From Hymenobacter piscis (lineage in GTDB: Bacteria; Bacteroidota; Bacteroidia; Cytophagales; Hymenobacteraceae): a stretch of 61,062 bases of DNA. Each line of letters starts with the position of its first letter. The first letter of the stretch is position 1. Of this stretch, positions 34,442 through 42,943 are shown piece by piece. Under the pieces are notes generated by a model. The model was not told the origin of the DNA. It made no database searches and saw only the letters and a program-made list of their open reading frames with translations. The stretch is from NCBI RefSeq assembly GCF_018760735.1, contig NZ_JAHHZN010000024.1, forward strand, positions 1-61,062, given 5' to 3'. Position numbers and translations under genes: made by a program.

Positions 34442-34738
34442 TTAGTTGCTCTGGGAAACGAAAGCCTTTATCTCTTCAGCATCAGCTAAGGTATACTCCG
34501 CTACGAAGCGGTCTTGCTGCTTAACGCGGCGGGCCTGTAGATGAAACCCAAAAAGGCCCATAATCTTCTGCACTAACTTGGGAATAGGGCGGGGTACCCG
34601 GCCGTTTTTCACGTTCACAATCATGGAGTAGTTGAGCTGCTGGCGCTCGGTCCAGGGCTTTAGCTCGCCATGCATGAAGGAATTCAACTCGTTTTGAACG
34701 TACTGAAGGCACTCCTCATAGGAAAGTACCAAAGACAT
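34442..34738 (-). CDS. Hypothetical 98-residue protein
   Basis: A small soluble protein, MSLVLSYEECLQYVQNELNS..., mostly helical with a basic middle (NVKNGRVPRPIPKLVQKIMGLFGF) that could be a DNA-binding HTH but is not a recognised family. The ATG at 34736-34738 is preferred to an upstream start at 34777. It is convergent to the outer membrane protein gene and may belong to the same AT-richer insert. Confidence 0.6.
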   Translation of the reverse strand: MSLVLSYEECLQYVQNELNSFMHGELKPWTERQQLNYSMIVNVKNGRVPRPIPKLVQKIMGLFGFHLQARRVKQQDRFVAEYTLADAEEIKAFVSQSN

Positions 34739-35134
34739 GGTGGAGGCCGCCTGCGAAGGCACTCGTGAGTTCGGCATGAAAAAGGCAAAAGGTAGGTGTG
34801 GACACGCAAATGGAAGTCTGGAAGGACTTGTAGGACAGCGGAGCGGTGGGTGAGTAGTATCTTTAGTACTACCCGAACTAGGGTAGAGAAAACACGGCTT
34901 TAGCCGTTAATCGACAGTTTTTCAGCTACGTGAAGCGCCTGTTCAGTCGCACTTCTCTCAAAAAACGCAACCGGGACAATTTACACAAAACAGGCAGTAT
35001 CCGAAAGAGGTCGTAGCGGGCACTGCGTGGGGCCCGGGCTAGCTACGTTCTTTTAAACTCTTATGGCTCCTGAACTTAGCCCAGAGCATACAGCACAAAC
35101 CTATAAACCTGCGCGCTGAGTTTCCGGATTACTC
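34739..35134. other. Intergenic region, no gene recognised
   Basis: About 400 nt without a convincing frame on either strand. A short symmetric element (GTAGTA ... TACTAC, about 34853-34871) is present but too small to interpret. It appears to be the far edge of the AT-richer stretch. Confidence 0.5.
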
Positions 35135-35701
35135 CTACGCCCCGCCCCGTTGCAGGCTCAGGCGCAGCTCCAGCACCCGGCTGTCCTCGTTGCTCCAGAT
35201 GAAGTTGCGCACATCTTCTATCCGGAACACCACCAAGCCATCGGAGTGGCCGTATTCGGTGTAGCACTCCATGAGCACCTGCTCCGGGGTGAGCCGGCGC
35301 ACGTAGCCGTAGTAATCCATGCCCAGGTGGGTATATACGTTCACGAGCTGGCCCTGCTCGTGGGCCCGCGCCAGCAGCAGCGGCACCGTGATGTACTCCT
35401 GCTCCAGAAACGCGGGCGACTTTATCCCGGCGTACACCTTGTCGAGGTTATCGGCCTTGAATTCCACGTGGCGGATGTACTGGTCGTCGTAATCGACCTG
35501 GAACACGTCCGTCATGTTGAACGACTGAATGGCCGTCGACATGCCGTCGCGGTTGATGATGCGCAGCACCACCACTTCATCGGAGAAGCTCAGCACGTAG
35601 CCCACCGAGAACCGGCTGGGGTCGCTCTGGCTGGTGCGCACACCCAGCAGCCGCTTTTCCTGGCGCGCCCGCTCGAATACTTCCTGAAATAATCCGGACA
35701 T
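35135..35701 (-). CDS. Hypothetical cytoplasmic protein
   Basis: A 188-residue protein starting MSGLFQEVFERARQEKRLLGV. Two similar beta-rich halves follow (VGYVLSFSDEVVVLRIINRDG and LGMDYYGYVRRLTPEQVLMECY), suggesting an internal duplication of an Sm-like or PRC-like fold; this is inference. The ATG at 35699-35701 lies directly after a TGAGTAG repeat array, and the in-frame extension upstream is repeat-encoded and rejected. No family is recognised. Confidence 0.75.
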   Translation of the reverse strand: MSGLFQEVFERARQEKRLLGVRTSQSDPSRFSVGYVLSFSDEVVVLRIINRDGMSTAIQSFNMTDVFQVDYDDQYIRHVEFKADNLDKVYAGIKSPAFLEQEYITVPLLLARAHEQGQLVNVYTHLGMDYYGYVRRLTPEQVLMECYTEYGHSDGLVVFRIEDVRNFIWSNEDSRVLELRLSLQRGGA

Positions 35702-35875
35702 AGTTTGGGTAGTGAGTAGTGAGTAGTGAGTAGTGAGTAGTGAGTAGTGAGTAGTGAGTAAAAATACGAACGTCATTCCGAGCGGAGCCGAGGAATCTCG
35801 CGTGCTGAGGTTGCCATCGTACCCAACATCAGCACGCGAGATTCCTCGGCTCCGCTCGGAATGACGTTCGTATTT
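35702..35875. repeat. TGAGTAG array plus family-3 palindrome
   Basis: About seven TGAGTAG units (35710-35760) next to a palindrome with arms CGTCATTCCGAGCGGAGCCG ... and its complement (35771-35868) around TGAGGTTGCCATCGTACCC. The arms are about 40 bp and nearly perfect. It covers the promoter side of the minus-strand gene at 35701. Confidence 0.9.
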
Positions 35876-35943
35876 CAGCTACTGCACGGCCGTCTCTATC
35901 GCGACGTAGACCAATAGGCGTTCGGAATGACGGTGCTTTTCAG

Positions 35944-36405
35944 CTACCTATCGGCCAGCTTGGCCAGCACGTCCTTGGTGGTGCGCACGTGGTCGGTGGC
36001 GCGGCTCATGGAGTTGAACACGTACTGAATCACGCCCTGCTTGTCAATCACGAACGTGACGCGGCCGGGCAGCAGGCCCAGCAGGGCGCGGGGCACCTCG
36101 TAGAGCTTGCGGACCTGGCCGCCGGCGTCGGCCAGCAGCGGGAAAGGCAGGCGGTGCTTCTGGGTGAATTTCTGGTGGGACGCCTCGGAGTCGGAGCTCA
36201 CGCCCACGACCTCGGCCCCGAGGTCCTGGAAATCCTGGTACTGGTCGCGGAAAGAGCAGGCTTCGGCCGTGCAGCCGGGCGTGTCGTCCTTGGGGTAGAA
36301 ATAGAGCACCACGTTGCGCTGGCCGCGCAAATCGCTCAGCCGGAAGGCCTCGCCGGAGGTGGTGTTGAGGGTGAAATCGGGGGCCTGGTCACCAATCTGG
36401 AGCAT
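35944..36405 (-). CDS. bcp: Thioredoxin-dependent thiol peroxidase (BCP-type peroxiredoxin)
   Basis: A 153-residue peroxiredoxin reducing peroxides through a catalytic Cys in the motif DDTPGCTAEACSF (peroxidatic Cys about residue 45, resolving Cys five residues later, as in BCP/PrxQ). Cytoplasmic. The ATG at 36403-36405 gives the typical length; the longer frame upstream is spurious. A -7 box (TACTTTTG, minus strand 36484-36477) lies about 70 nt upstream. Confidence 0.96.
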   Translation of the reverse strand: MLQIGDQAPDFTLNTTSGEAFRLSDLRGQRNVVLYFYPKDDTPGCTAEACSFRDQYQDFQDLGAEVVGVSSDSEASHQKFTQKHRLPFPLLADAGGQVRKLYEVPRALLGLLPGRVTFVIDKQGVIQYVFNSMSRATDHVRTTKDVLAKLADR

Positions 36406-36476
36406 AGCAAAACGGCACGGAGCCGGCGTAGGAGCGCGGCGGGCCGCGCAGGGTTGGGCCCAAGAGCGGACCGGCG

Positions 36477-36484
36477 CAAAAGTA
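36477..36484 (-). promoter_or_regulatory. -7 promoter box of the bcp gene
   Basis: On the minus strand this reads TACTTTTG, a full match to TAnnTTTG, about 70 nt before the bcp start. No clear -33 TTG was found at the expected distance, so the call rests on the -7 box alone. Confidence 0.45.
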
Positions 36485-36640
36485 GCCCAAAACCGGCAAC
36501 GGGCCCACTCTGCCCCACCGGGATACTTTTGTGAGGACTCAAGCCGGCGCAACTGTGCATCTTTGCACCTCTTTTGTGTAGCCAAGACGCCGGGGCACGT
36601 GGCCCCGGTTTCTGCCCGGCTTCTCCCCCGCCCCGCCCGC

Positions 36641-37330
36641 ATGGTCATCGACGTCATCATTCCTGCTTTCAACGAGGAGCAGTCCATTGCCAAAGTGCTG
36701 GCCGAAATTCCGGCGGGCCTGGTGCGGGAAATCATCGTGGTGGATAACAATTCCCGGGACCAGACCGGCCCGGTGGCCCAGGCGGCCGGGGCTACGGTGC
36801 TGCGCGAGCCCCGCCCCGGCTACGGCCACGCCTGCCTGGCCGGCATGGCCCACTGCCTGGCCCGCCCCCGGCCCGAGCAGGCCGATATTATCGTGTTTCT
36901 CGACGGCGACTACTCCGACTACCCCGCCGATATGACGGCCCTGGTGCAGCCCCTGCTACGCCAGGAGGCAGATCTGGTTATCGGGTCCCGGGCCCTGGGC
37001 GAGCGGGAAGCCGGCTCCATGCTGCCCCAGCAGATTTTCGGCAACTGGCTGGCCACCACCCTGCTCCACCGCTTCTACGGCACCCGCTTCACCGATCTGG
37101 GGCCGTTCCGGGCAATCCGGCGGGAGGCCCTGCAACGTATCGGAATGCAGGATACCACCTACGGCTGGACGGTGGAAATGCAGCTCAAGGCCGCCAAGCT
37201 CGGGCTGCGCTCCGTGGAAGTGCCCGTCCGCTACCGCCGCCGTATTGGCGTGAGCAAGGTATCGGGCACCGTGAAAGGCACCCTGGGCGCCGGCTACAAG
37301 ATCCTCTGGACGATTTTTCGGTATTTGTGA
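36641..37330 (+). CDS. DPM1-like family 2 glycosyltransferase
   Basis: A 229-residue GT-A enzyme of the dolichyl-phosphate mannosyl/glucosyltransferase-like group, making a polyprenyl-phosphate-linked sugar. Motifs: IDVIIPAFNEEQSI, VVDNNSRDQTG, and the catalytic FLDGDYSDYP; the C-terminal YRRRIGVSKVSGT is typical. No membrane helices. ATG 36641 is the start. It begins a plus-strand group of three glycan genes and could supply the lipid-linked donor for the membrane transferase at 39258. Confidence 0.92.
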   Translation: MVIDVIIPAFNEEQSIAKVLAEIPAGLVREIIVVDNNSRDQTGPVAQAAGATVLREPRPGYGHACLAGMAHCLARPRPEQADIIVFLDGDYSDYPADMTALVQPLLRQEADLVIGSRALGEREAGSMLPQQIFGNWLATTLLHRFYGTRFTDLGPFRAIRREALQRIGMQDTTYGWTVEMQLKAAKLGLRSVEVPVRYRRRIGVSKVSGTVKGTLGAGYKILWTIFRYL

Positions 37331-37566
37331 GTGGGGGCTTGGGGTCTTAGGGGCTTGGGGGCCTGGATGACGTGTTGGATAGTGCATTCTCGTCTCCCCA
37401 CAAATTCCCGGGTTCGCCCCCAGGTTTTCCCGCCCCAGCCCATCCGAACGTCATCTAAGACCCTAAGACCCCAAGACCCTAAGCCTCCAGCAACTGCCTT
37501 CCCGCCAGCCAACCCGCCCGAACAGCCCCCAAGTCCCCAAGACCCTAAGCCCCCAAGACCCCAGTA
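37331..37566. repeat. CCCTAAG/CCCAAGA-type repeat element
   Basis: The left side has GGGGCTTGGGGTCTTAGGGG units, the right side their complements (ACCCTAAGACCCCAAGACCC), around an inner GATGACGT ... ACGTCATC pair. A second run of right-side units (CCCCCAAGACCCC) reaches to within 2 bp of the next start codon. It separates two codirectional glycosyltransferase genes. Confidence 0.85.
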
Positions 37567-37567
37567 A

Positions 37568-39055
37568 ATGCTCGTTTTGCAAGTTCTGTTGATGGCAGTT
37601 TACGGCCTGTGTCTGCTGCTGCTGCTGGGCTTTAGCCTCACGCAGTGGCAGCTCACGCGGCTGGCCCGACGAGCCTACGCTGCCCCCGCCCGGCCCGAAC
37701 CGCCGGCCCCGGCCACCTGGCCCCGCCTGACGGTGCAGCTGCCCATCTACAACGAGCAGAACGTGGTGGAGCGGCTCATCGACACTTGCGCCGCCCTCGA
37801 CTATCCGGCGGACCGCCTCCACGTGCAGGTACTGGACGATTCCACCGACGAAACCGTAGCCCTGGCCGCGGCCCGGGTGGCCCACCACTGCGCCCGGGGC
37901 GTGCGCGTGAGCCACGTGCGCCGGCCCGAGCGCACCGGCTTCAAGGCCGGGGCCCTGGCCTACGGCCTGCAGCATACCGATGGGGAGCTGATTGCCATTT
38001 TCGACGCCGACTTCCTGCCCCAGCCCGATTTCCTGCGCCGGGTGGTACCCCACTTCTTCCTCGACGCCCCCGACAACGCCCGCACCGGCGTGGTGCAAAC
38101 CCGCTGGGGCCACCTCAACGAGGACTATTCCCTGCTTACCGAGTTGCAGGCCTTCGGGCTGAACGCCCACTTTTTCGTAGAGCAGGTGGGCCGGCAGACG
38201 GGCGGGCACTTTATCAACTTTAACGGTACGGGCGGCATCTGGCGGCGCGCCTGCATTGAGGACGCCGGCGGCTGGCACGCCGATACGCTCACCGAAGACC
38301 TCGACCTGAGCTACCGGGCCCAGCTACGGGGCTGGCAGTTCCGCTACCTGCCCCGGGTAGCCGCCCCCGCCGAGCTGCCCAGTACGATGGACGCCCTCAA
38401 GTCGCAGCAGTTCCGCTGGACCAAGGGCGCCGCCGAAACCGCCCGCAAGCATCTGCTGGACGTGTGGCGCTCGGGCCAGCCCCTGGGCACGCGCCTGCAT
38501 GCCACGTTTCATTTGCTCAACAGCGCCGTATTCGTAGCCATTCTGCTGATGGCCGTGCTAAGCGTACCGCTCGTGTTCGTGCGGGCGTTGGGGGCCGAGC
38601 AGCTGCGCCCGGTGTTCCACATGGCGGCCCTGTTTCTGCTGACCCTGGTGCCGCTCACGGTGTACTTCCGCACGGCCTGGCAGCAGGCCGCCCGGCACCG
38701 GGCCGCCCCGGCCGGTTTTGTGGGGCAGCTGCTGCTGTTTCTGGCATTTTCGATGGGCCTGAGTCTGCACAACGCCCGGGCCGTGGTGCTGGGCCTGGCC
38801 GGGCAGCGCAGCGCCTTTATCCGCACGCCCAAGCTGGGCCTGCTGGCCGGAACCGCCAGCTGGCAGGGTCGGCGCTACCGCACCAGTCCGCTGCTCAGCG
38901 GCCTCACCTGGCTCGAAGGCTTGCTGGCCGCCTACTTTCTGTTCGGCATCGGGGCCGGCCTCTACCTGCGCGAGTTCGGCCTGCTACCCACCCACCTGCT
39001 GCTGGCCACCGGCTACGGCCTGGTGTTCTACTACTCCCTGAAGCACGCGCGGTAG
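37568..39055 (+). CDS. Cellulose-synthase-like membrane glycosyltransferase (GT2)
   Basis: A 495-residue processive-type GT2: one N-terminal helix, a cytoplasmic GT-A domain with DDSTDET, DADFLP, GTGGIWRR, TEDLDLSYRAQLRGW and the Q-x-x-R-W-type QQFRWTKG motif, then four C-terminal membrane helices. These D,D,D,QxxRW signatures indicate a beta-glycan synthase or a ceramide-glucosyltransferase-like enzyme. The ATG at 37568 overlaps the end of the repeat run (TAAATG). Second gene of the glycan group. Confidence 0.92.
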   Translation: MLVLQVLLMAVYGLCLLLLLGFSLTQWQLTRLARRAYAAPARPEPPAPATWPRLTVQLPIYNEQNVVERLIDTCAALDYPADRLHVQVLDDSTDETVALAAARVAHHCARGVRVSHVRRPERTGFKAGALAYGLQHTDGELIAIFDADFLPQPDFLRRVVPHFFLDAPDNARTGVVQTRWGHLNEDYSLLTELQAFGLNAHFFVEQVGRQTGGHFINFNGTGGIWRRACIEDAGGWHADTLTEDLDLSYRAQLRGWQFRYLPRVAAPAELPSTMDALKSQQFRWTKGAAETARKHLLDVWRSGQPLGTRLHATFHLLNSAVFVAILLMAVLSVPLVFVRALGAEQLRPVFHMAALFLLTLVPLTVYFRTAWQQAARHRAAPAGFVGQLLLFLAFSMGLSLHNARAVVLGLAGQRSAFIRTPKLGLLAGTASWQGRRYRTSPLLSGLTWLEGLLAAYFLFGIGAGLYLREFGLLPTHLLLATGYGLVFYYSLKHAR

Positions 39056-39174
39056 GGGGCTGTGCAGCCTGTTGTGGAGCCCCGGAACGGCTTTCGGCTG
39101 GCAGAACGATTTGCCCCGGAACGACAGGGCCGCTTAGCGGTGCCCGGAACGTTGTGCTGTTTTTCTTTTTTTTT

Positions 39175-39222
39175 CAGAAAAAACCGCACAAAAAAACACT
39201 GACTACCTGTGCGGTTTTTCTG
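39175..39222 (+). terminator. Rho-independent terminator
   Basis: CAGAAAAAACCGCACA pairs with TGTGCGGTTTTTCTG around ~17 nt. A second GAAACCGCACA lies 10 bp downstream and could compete for pairing, a mild sign of attenuator-like behaviour before the next gene. Confidence 0.75.
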
Positions 39223-39257
39223 AAAAATCAGAAGAAACCGCACAACTCCCGCCGCTT

Positions 39258-40592
39258 ATGAAACCACTCCACGTCGCTGCCCTGCTGTTGAGTGCTGCCG
39301 CCTACGGGTTGCTGGCCTACGCCACGCCGCGCCCGGCCTTCGGGCAGCTGGCGGGGCTGCTGGCGCTGGCGTTCGGGCTGTACGTGTTATTGCTCAAAAC
39401 GGGCATATCCCTGAAACAAGGGCTGTTGGCGGCCCTGCTGCTGCGCCTGCTCTGGCTGCCCGCCCTGCCCGCCCTCTCCGACGACTACCACCGCTTCCGC
39501 TGGGACGGCCTGCTGCTGAACACGGGCCTCAACCCCTACCGCTACCGCCCCGACGAGCTGGCCGGCACCCCAACGCCCCCCCCACCATCCCAAAACCAAC
39601 CACCAACCACCAAAAACCCACTACCACCCACCCTTTACTCCCGCCTCAACTCGCCCCACTACTATTCCGTGTATCCGCCCGTGGACCAGGCCGTGTTTGG
39701 GTTGGCGGCGGGGCTGTTTCCGGGCTCGGAACAGGGGTTTGTGCTGGCGCTGCGGCTGGTGCTGCTGCTGGGCGAAGTGGCCACGGCCGGGCTGCTGGTG
39801 GCGCTGCTGCGGCAGTTCGGGATGGCGCCGGAACGGGCGTTGTGGTACCTGCTCAACCCGCTGGTTATGGTGGAGCTGACCGGCAACCTGCATTTCGAGG
39901 GGCTGGTGGGCTGTTTGCTGCTGCTCATGCTCTGGCTGCTGGCCCGGGGCCGGGCGGCGGGAGCCGGGGCCGCGCTGGCCCTGGCCGTGGCTACCAAGCT
40001 GCTGCCCCTGCTGGTACTGCCGCTGCTGCTGCGCCGCTTGCCCTGGCGGGCCCTGCTGATTTTCGGGGCGGCCCTGGGCGCGGGGCTGGCGGCCCTGTTT
40101 CTGCCCTTCCTGAGTCTGGAGCTGGTTGCAAATATCGGGCGCAGCCTCAACCTCTACTTCCGCAATTTTGAGTTCAACGCCAGCTTTTACTACCTGGCCC
40201 GGGCCGCCGGCAGCTACCTCACGGGCTACAACCAGATTGCCCTGGTGGGTCCGGCGCTGGCGGCCCTCACGGCTGTCGGCGGCCTGGCGCTGGCCTTCAC
40301 GGAGCGCCGCCCCACCTGGGCCTCTCTGCCCCGCGCCCTGCTACTGCTCCTGACGCTGTATTTTCTGCTGGCTACCACCGTGCACCCCTGGTACCTGGCC
40401 CCGCTGGTGCTGCTGAGCACCTTCACCCGGGCCCGCTACGCGCTGGTCTGGTCGGGCTTGGCCGTGCTTTCCTACGCAGCCTACCGCACCACGGCCTACA
40501 CTGAAGACCTCCGGCTGATTGTGCTGGAATATGTGGTCGTGCTGGTCGTGTTGGCGCTGGACCTCCGCCGTAGCTTAGCTGTTAGCTGTTAG
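39258..40592 (+). CDS. GT-C-type membrane mannosyltransferase-like protein
   Basis: A 444-residue protein with about 10 membrane helices. The first loop has SDDYHRFRWDGLLLNTGLNPY, like GT87/PIG-M-type polyprenol-dependent sugar transferases. Residues of about 103-128 (TPTPPPPSQNQPPTTKNPLP) are a low-complexity linker encoded by CCAACCACCAACCACCAAAAACCC-like repeats, apparently repeat DNA read in frame. The last residues (LAVSC) and the stop are part of a TTAGCTG array. Function inferred from neighbours: surface glycan synthesis. Confidence 0.8.
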   Translation: MKPLHVAALLLSAAAYGLLAYATPRPAFGQLAGLLALAFGLYVLLLKTGISLKQGLLAALLLRLLWLPALPALSDDYHRFRWDGLLLNTGLNPYRYRPDELAGTPTPPPPSQNQPPTTKNPLPPTLYSRLNSPHYYSVYPPVDQAVFGLAAGLFPGSEQGFVLALRLVLLLGEVATAGLLVALLRQFGMAPERALWYLLNPLVMVELTGNLHFEGLVGCLLLLMLWLLARGRAAGAGAALALAVATKLLPLLVLPLLLRRLPWRALLIFGAALGAGLAALFLPFLSLELVANIGRSLNLYFRNFEFNASFYYLARAAGSYLTGYNQIALVGPALAALTAVGGLALAFTERRPTWASLPRALLLLLTLYFLLATTVHPWYLAPLVLLSTFTRARYALVWSGLAVLSYAAYRTTAYTEDLRLIVLEYVVVLVVLALDLRRSLAVSC

Positions 40593-40672
40593 CTGTTAGC
40601 TGTTAGCTGTTAGCTGTTAGCTGTTAGCTGTTAGCTGAAAAAACGAAAAGCCATCAGCCAATAGCTGTCATA
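40574..40672. repeat. TTAGCTG tandem repeat overlapping a gene end
   Basis: About eight TTAGCTG units (40574-40634), then AAAAAACGAAAAG and a short inverted part AGCCATCAGCCAATAGCTG. The array starts inside the coding sequence of the membrane transferase and provides its stop codon. Confidence 0.92.
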
Positions 40673-40673
40673 A

Positions 40674-41570
40674 CTATTTCCCGGGCCAGTAGGCGAAGCG
40701 GCGCACCTGCTTGAGCCAGAGGTTGCGGCCGTCCCAGGTGGTTTGGCGCAGCAGCACGTTGGGGTAAGCCTTGGCGAACCAGTACACGTTTTCCTTTTGC
40801 TCCGCCAGCCGCACCCGCACCTGCCAGGCCGGCTCGGGAGCGTCGGCGGGCGGTGCTTCCACTACCGATACCTGGGCGCTGTAGAGCTCCGGCGCGGCGG
40901 CCCGGCTGGTTTGCTGCAGGCCGTAGATGCGGGCCTGAAAGTCGGGCTTCGTCTCGAACCGCAGGGCCCGCAGCGTGTAGGGCAGCGCGTCCTCGAACAG
41001 CACGTCGCGGGGCAGGGCGCGCCGGCCCACGCCCTCCCCGTCCCAGTAAGAGTTGTAGGTCTGCTGGTACTGGAGGCCATCGTCGGTGATGGCCTTGAAC
41101 GTGTTGCCGCACCACTCCTGCGACGACGTGGTGAGCTTGAGCAGCTGCACGGGCTGGTCGCGGCGGAAAAACACCGACGTGAGGAAGTGATACGGATAGT
41201 TCTCGGTGGGAATGCTACAGAACTGGTTCACTTTCATCACCGGAAACAGGTCCTTGCGCTGGTAGTCGTCGGTCTTGGTGTTGAACTGCTGGTTGAACTC
41301 CTCCTTCACCGTGATGAGCGTGTACTCAAAGCGACGCACTTCCCCGTACACCACCCGCTCGGCATCGTACGTCGCTACTTCGGCCAGCCCGTCTTCCCAC
41401 ACCTTATCCATGGCCCAGTCCTGGTGGAAGACGCCCCCGCGGTGGGTCAGCGGGTTGTCGGAAGGCGAGGGCGCGCTGGCCGTCGGGGCTTTCGGCTGGC
41501 CATCGGAAGAACAGGCAACCAGACCGGCCGACAGCAGCAAAACCGTTGCAAACGGGACTACACGGAACAT
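40674..41570 (-). CDS. Hypothetical lipoprotein
   Basis: A 298-residue lipoprotein with Cys after GLVA (GLVACSSDG, about residue 20) and a Ser/Pro-rich linker. The mature part is one beta-rich domain (HRGGVFHQDWAMDKVWEDGLAE ... TYNSYWDGEGVG ... ALRFETKPDF) with no recognised family. ATG 41568-41570 is preferred. Same strand and 30 bp downstream of the glycosyltransferase gene, so possibly the last gene of the arsenosugar-like operon; linkage to its function is unproven. Confidence 0.75.
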   Translation of the reverse strand: MFRVVPFATVLLLSAGLVACSSDGQPKAPTASAPSPSDNPLTHRGGVFHQDWAMDKVWEDGLAEVATYDAERVVYGEVRRFEYTLITVKEEFNQQFNTKTDDYQRKDLFPVMKVNQFCSIPTENYPYHFLTSVFFRRDQPVQLLKLTTSSQEWCGNTFKAITDDGLQYQQTYNSYWDGEGVGRRALPRDVLFEDALPYTLRALRFETKPDFQARIYGLQQTSRAAAPELYSAQVSVVEAPPADAPEPAWQVRVRLAEQKENVYWFAKAYPNVLLRQTTWDGRNLWLKQVRRFAYWPGK

Positions 41571-41599
41571 AGGAGAGGGGAACAGAAGCACAGAAAGCG

Positions 41600-42220
41600 C
41601 TAAAGTACGCGCAAATCGGGGCTTGCGTTAAGTCCGGCGCTTTGCTGCCAGGCCCGCAGGTCGGCGGCCGTATCCACGTCCTGCAGTTCGGGCAGCAGGT
41701 ACACGCGCAGGCCCAGGCGGGCGGCGTCGGCCAGGGTTTCGGCGCGCACGGTGGCCGTGCTCCAGGGTTTGTTCTCGAACAGGGCCGGGTGCAGGCGGCG
41801 CATGCCCAGCAGGTAGTAGCCTCCATCGGCCGCCGGCCCCAGCACCACGTCATGAGTGCGCAGGGCGGCGTAGGCCTCAGCGAGGTGGGCCGTGGTCAGG
41901 CCCGGGCAATCAGTGCCGATGATAACGGCGGCCTGGGCCGGGCGGGCAAAATCGTGGGTAAACGCGGCCTGCATCTTCGCGCCCAGGTCGCCGGCCGGTT
42001 GGGGCAGCTGCTCGAAGCCCGTCCACTCCCCGGCCGTTTCGGGCCCCGCCCCCACCAGCCACACCGTTTTGTGCACCTTCAGCGGCGCCACCACCGCCCG
42101 GGTGTGGGCCAGCAGCCGCCGGTACACCTCCAGGGCAGCGGCCGGCCCAATGCCGGCCGCCAGCCGGGTCTTCACGCGGCCCAGCTCCGGGTGGCGGGCA
42201 AAAATGATCAGCGTTTCCAG
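41600..42220 (-). CDS. TIGR04282-family (arsenosugar-type) glycosyltransferase, start codon lost
   Basis: About 206 residues of a SpsF/CofC-like nucleotidyl- or glycosyltransferase: ETLIIFARHPELGRVKTRLA at the start, IIGTDCPGLT near the middle and GPAADGGYYLLGM after it. TIGR04282 enzymes occur beside ArsS and are proposed to act in arsenosugar synthesis. The family start is Met-Glu-Thr-Leu, but here the codon is CTG (42218-42220), and repeat DNA begins right upstream. Either CTG is used, or a TTG inside the repeat (42298), or expression is impaired. Confidence 0.82.
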   Translation of the reverse strand: METLIIFARHPELGRVKTRLAAGIGPAAALEVYRRLLAHTRAVVAPLKVHKTVWLVGAGPETAGEWTGFEQLPQPAGDLGAKMQAAFTHDFARPAQAAVIIGTDCPGLTTAHLAEAYAALRTHDVVLGPAADGGYYLLGMRRLHPALFENKPWSTATVRAETLADAARLGLRVYLLPELQDVDTAADLRAWQQSAGLNASPDLRVL

Positions 42221-42356
42221 AGGGTGAGGTGGTGAAATAGTGAGATAGTGAAATGGTGAGGTGGTGAGTTTGATGTTCGGGTGGTCCTGATGGCACAACT
42301 GGCGCAGGTAGGGGTTTAGAACATCAAACTCACCACCTCACCATTTCACCAACTCA
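42221..42356. repeat. Family-1 palindromic element, complete copy
   Basis: Left arm of GGTGAGGT/GGTGAAAT-type units, core at 42266-42331 opening GAGTTTGATGTTC and closing GAACATCAAACTC with GGTCCTGATGGCAC inside, then inverted right arm. It sits between two genes of one operon and directly upstream of a gene lacking ATG. Confidence 0.9.
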
Positions 42357-42929
42357 CTTGTACACCGGGTTGCCGGTTTTCAGCCAGGGGCGCCAGAGCA
42401 GAGAATAGGGGTGGACGTTAGTGGTCGGACCCTGGGCATCCACGACTTGCTGGCCGTCGTTCATCCACTGAAAAATGCCGCCGTAGAGGTTGCGCACGTC
42501 CCGGAAACCCTGCTGGCGCAGCCAGGCGCCCACCTGCTCGCTGCGCGCGCCCACCGTGCAGTACACCACCACCGGCCGGGTGCGCGAAATGCCGCTCAGG
42601 TCGAATTGCTGGTACTGGTCGTAGTGCACGAAGCGGGCCCCGCGCAGGTGGCTCACCTGGTATTCCTCGGGCGTGCGGGTATCGAGCAGCAGCACGCTCC
42701 GGGGGCTTTTTTGCAGGGTGGCCGCCAGCTCGGCGGGCTGCACCACGGGCACAGTGTGCTTGTAGAGCAGGCTCAGCATCCGGTCGTAAGCCGTCATATC
42801 AGTTGCTGGCGTAGGGGTTTTGGCACGCTCCGGCTGCTGGCCGCAGGCCGTCAGGGAGGCCGTCAGCAGGGCCACCACGGCCAGCGTACGGACCCGGAGC
42901 CAAGAGGATGTCAGCCAGGAAGGAGCCAT
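42354..42929 (-). CDS. Rhodanese-domain lipoprotein
   Basis: A 191-residue protein with a lipoprotein signal (SLTACGQQ, Cys about residue 28) and one rhodanese domain. The active-site loop is Cys-Thr-Val-Gly-Ala-Arg (YCTVGARSEQ), and DTRTPEEYQVSHLRGA is conserved. Rhodaneses transfer sulphane sulphur; some related ones bind or reduce arsenate. The start ATG (42927-42929) lies 14 nt after the ArsS stop, so it is cotranscribed with ArsS. Confidence 0.92.
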   Translation of the reverse strand: MAPSWLTSSWLRVRTLAVVALLTASLTACGQQPERAKTPTPATDMTAYDRMLSLLYKHTVPVVQPAELAATLQKSPRSVLLLDTRTPEEYQVSHLRGARFVHYDQYQQFDLSGISRTRPVVVYCTVGARSEQVGAWLRQQGFRDVRNLYGGIFQWMNDGQQVVDAQGPTTNVHPYSLLWRPWLKTGNPVYK

Positions 42930-42943
42930 GAGCAGGAATGAGG

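Noticed and set aside
34853..34871. Short GTAGTA/TACTAC symmetry, possible operator
   Set aside because: Only 6-bp arms in an AT-rich context; likely chance.
36406..36750. N-terminal extension of the peroxiredoxin frame
   Set aside because: Low-complexity sequence with no family counterpart; ATG 36405 gives the normal BCP length and a promoter box lies inside the extension.
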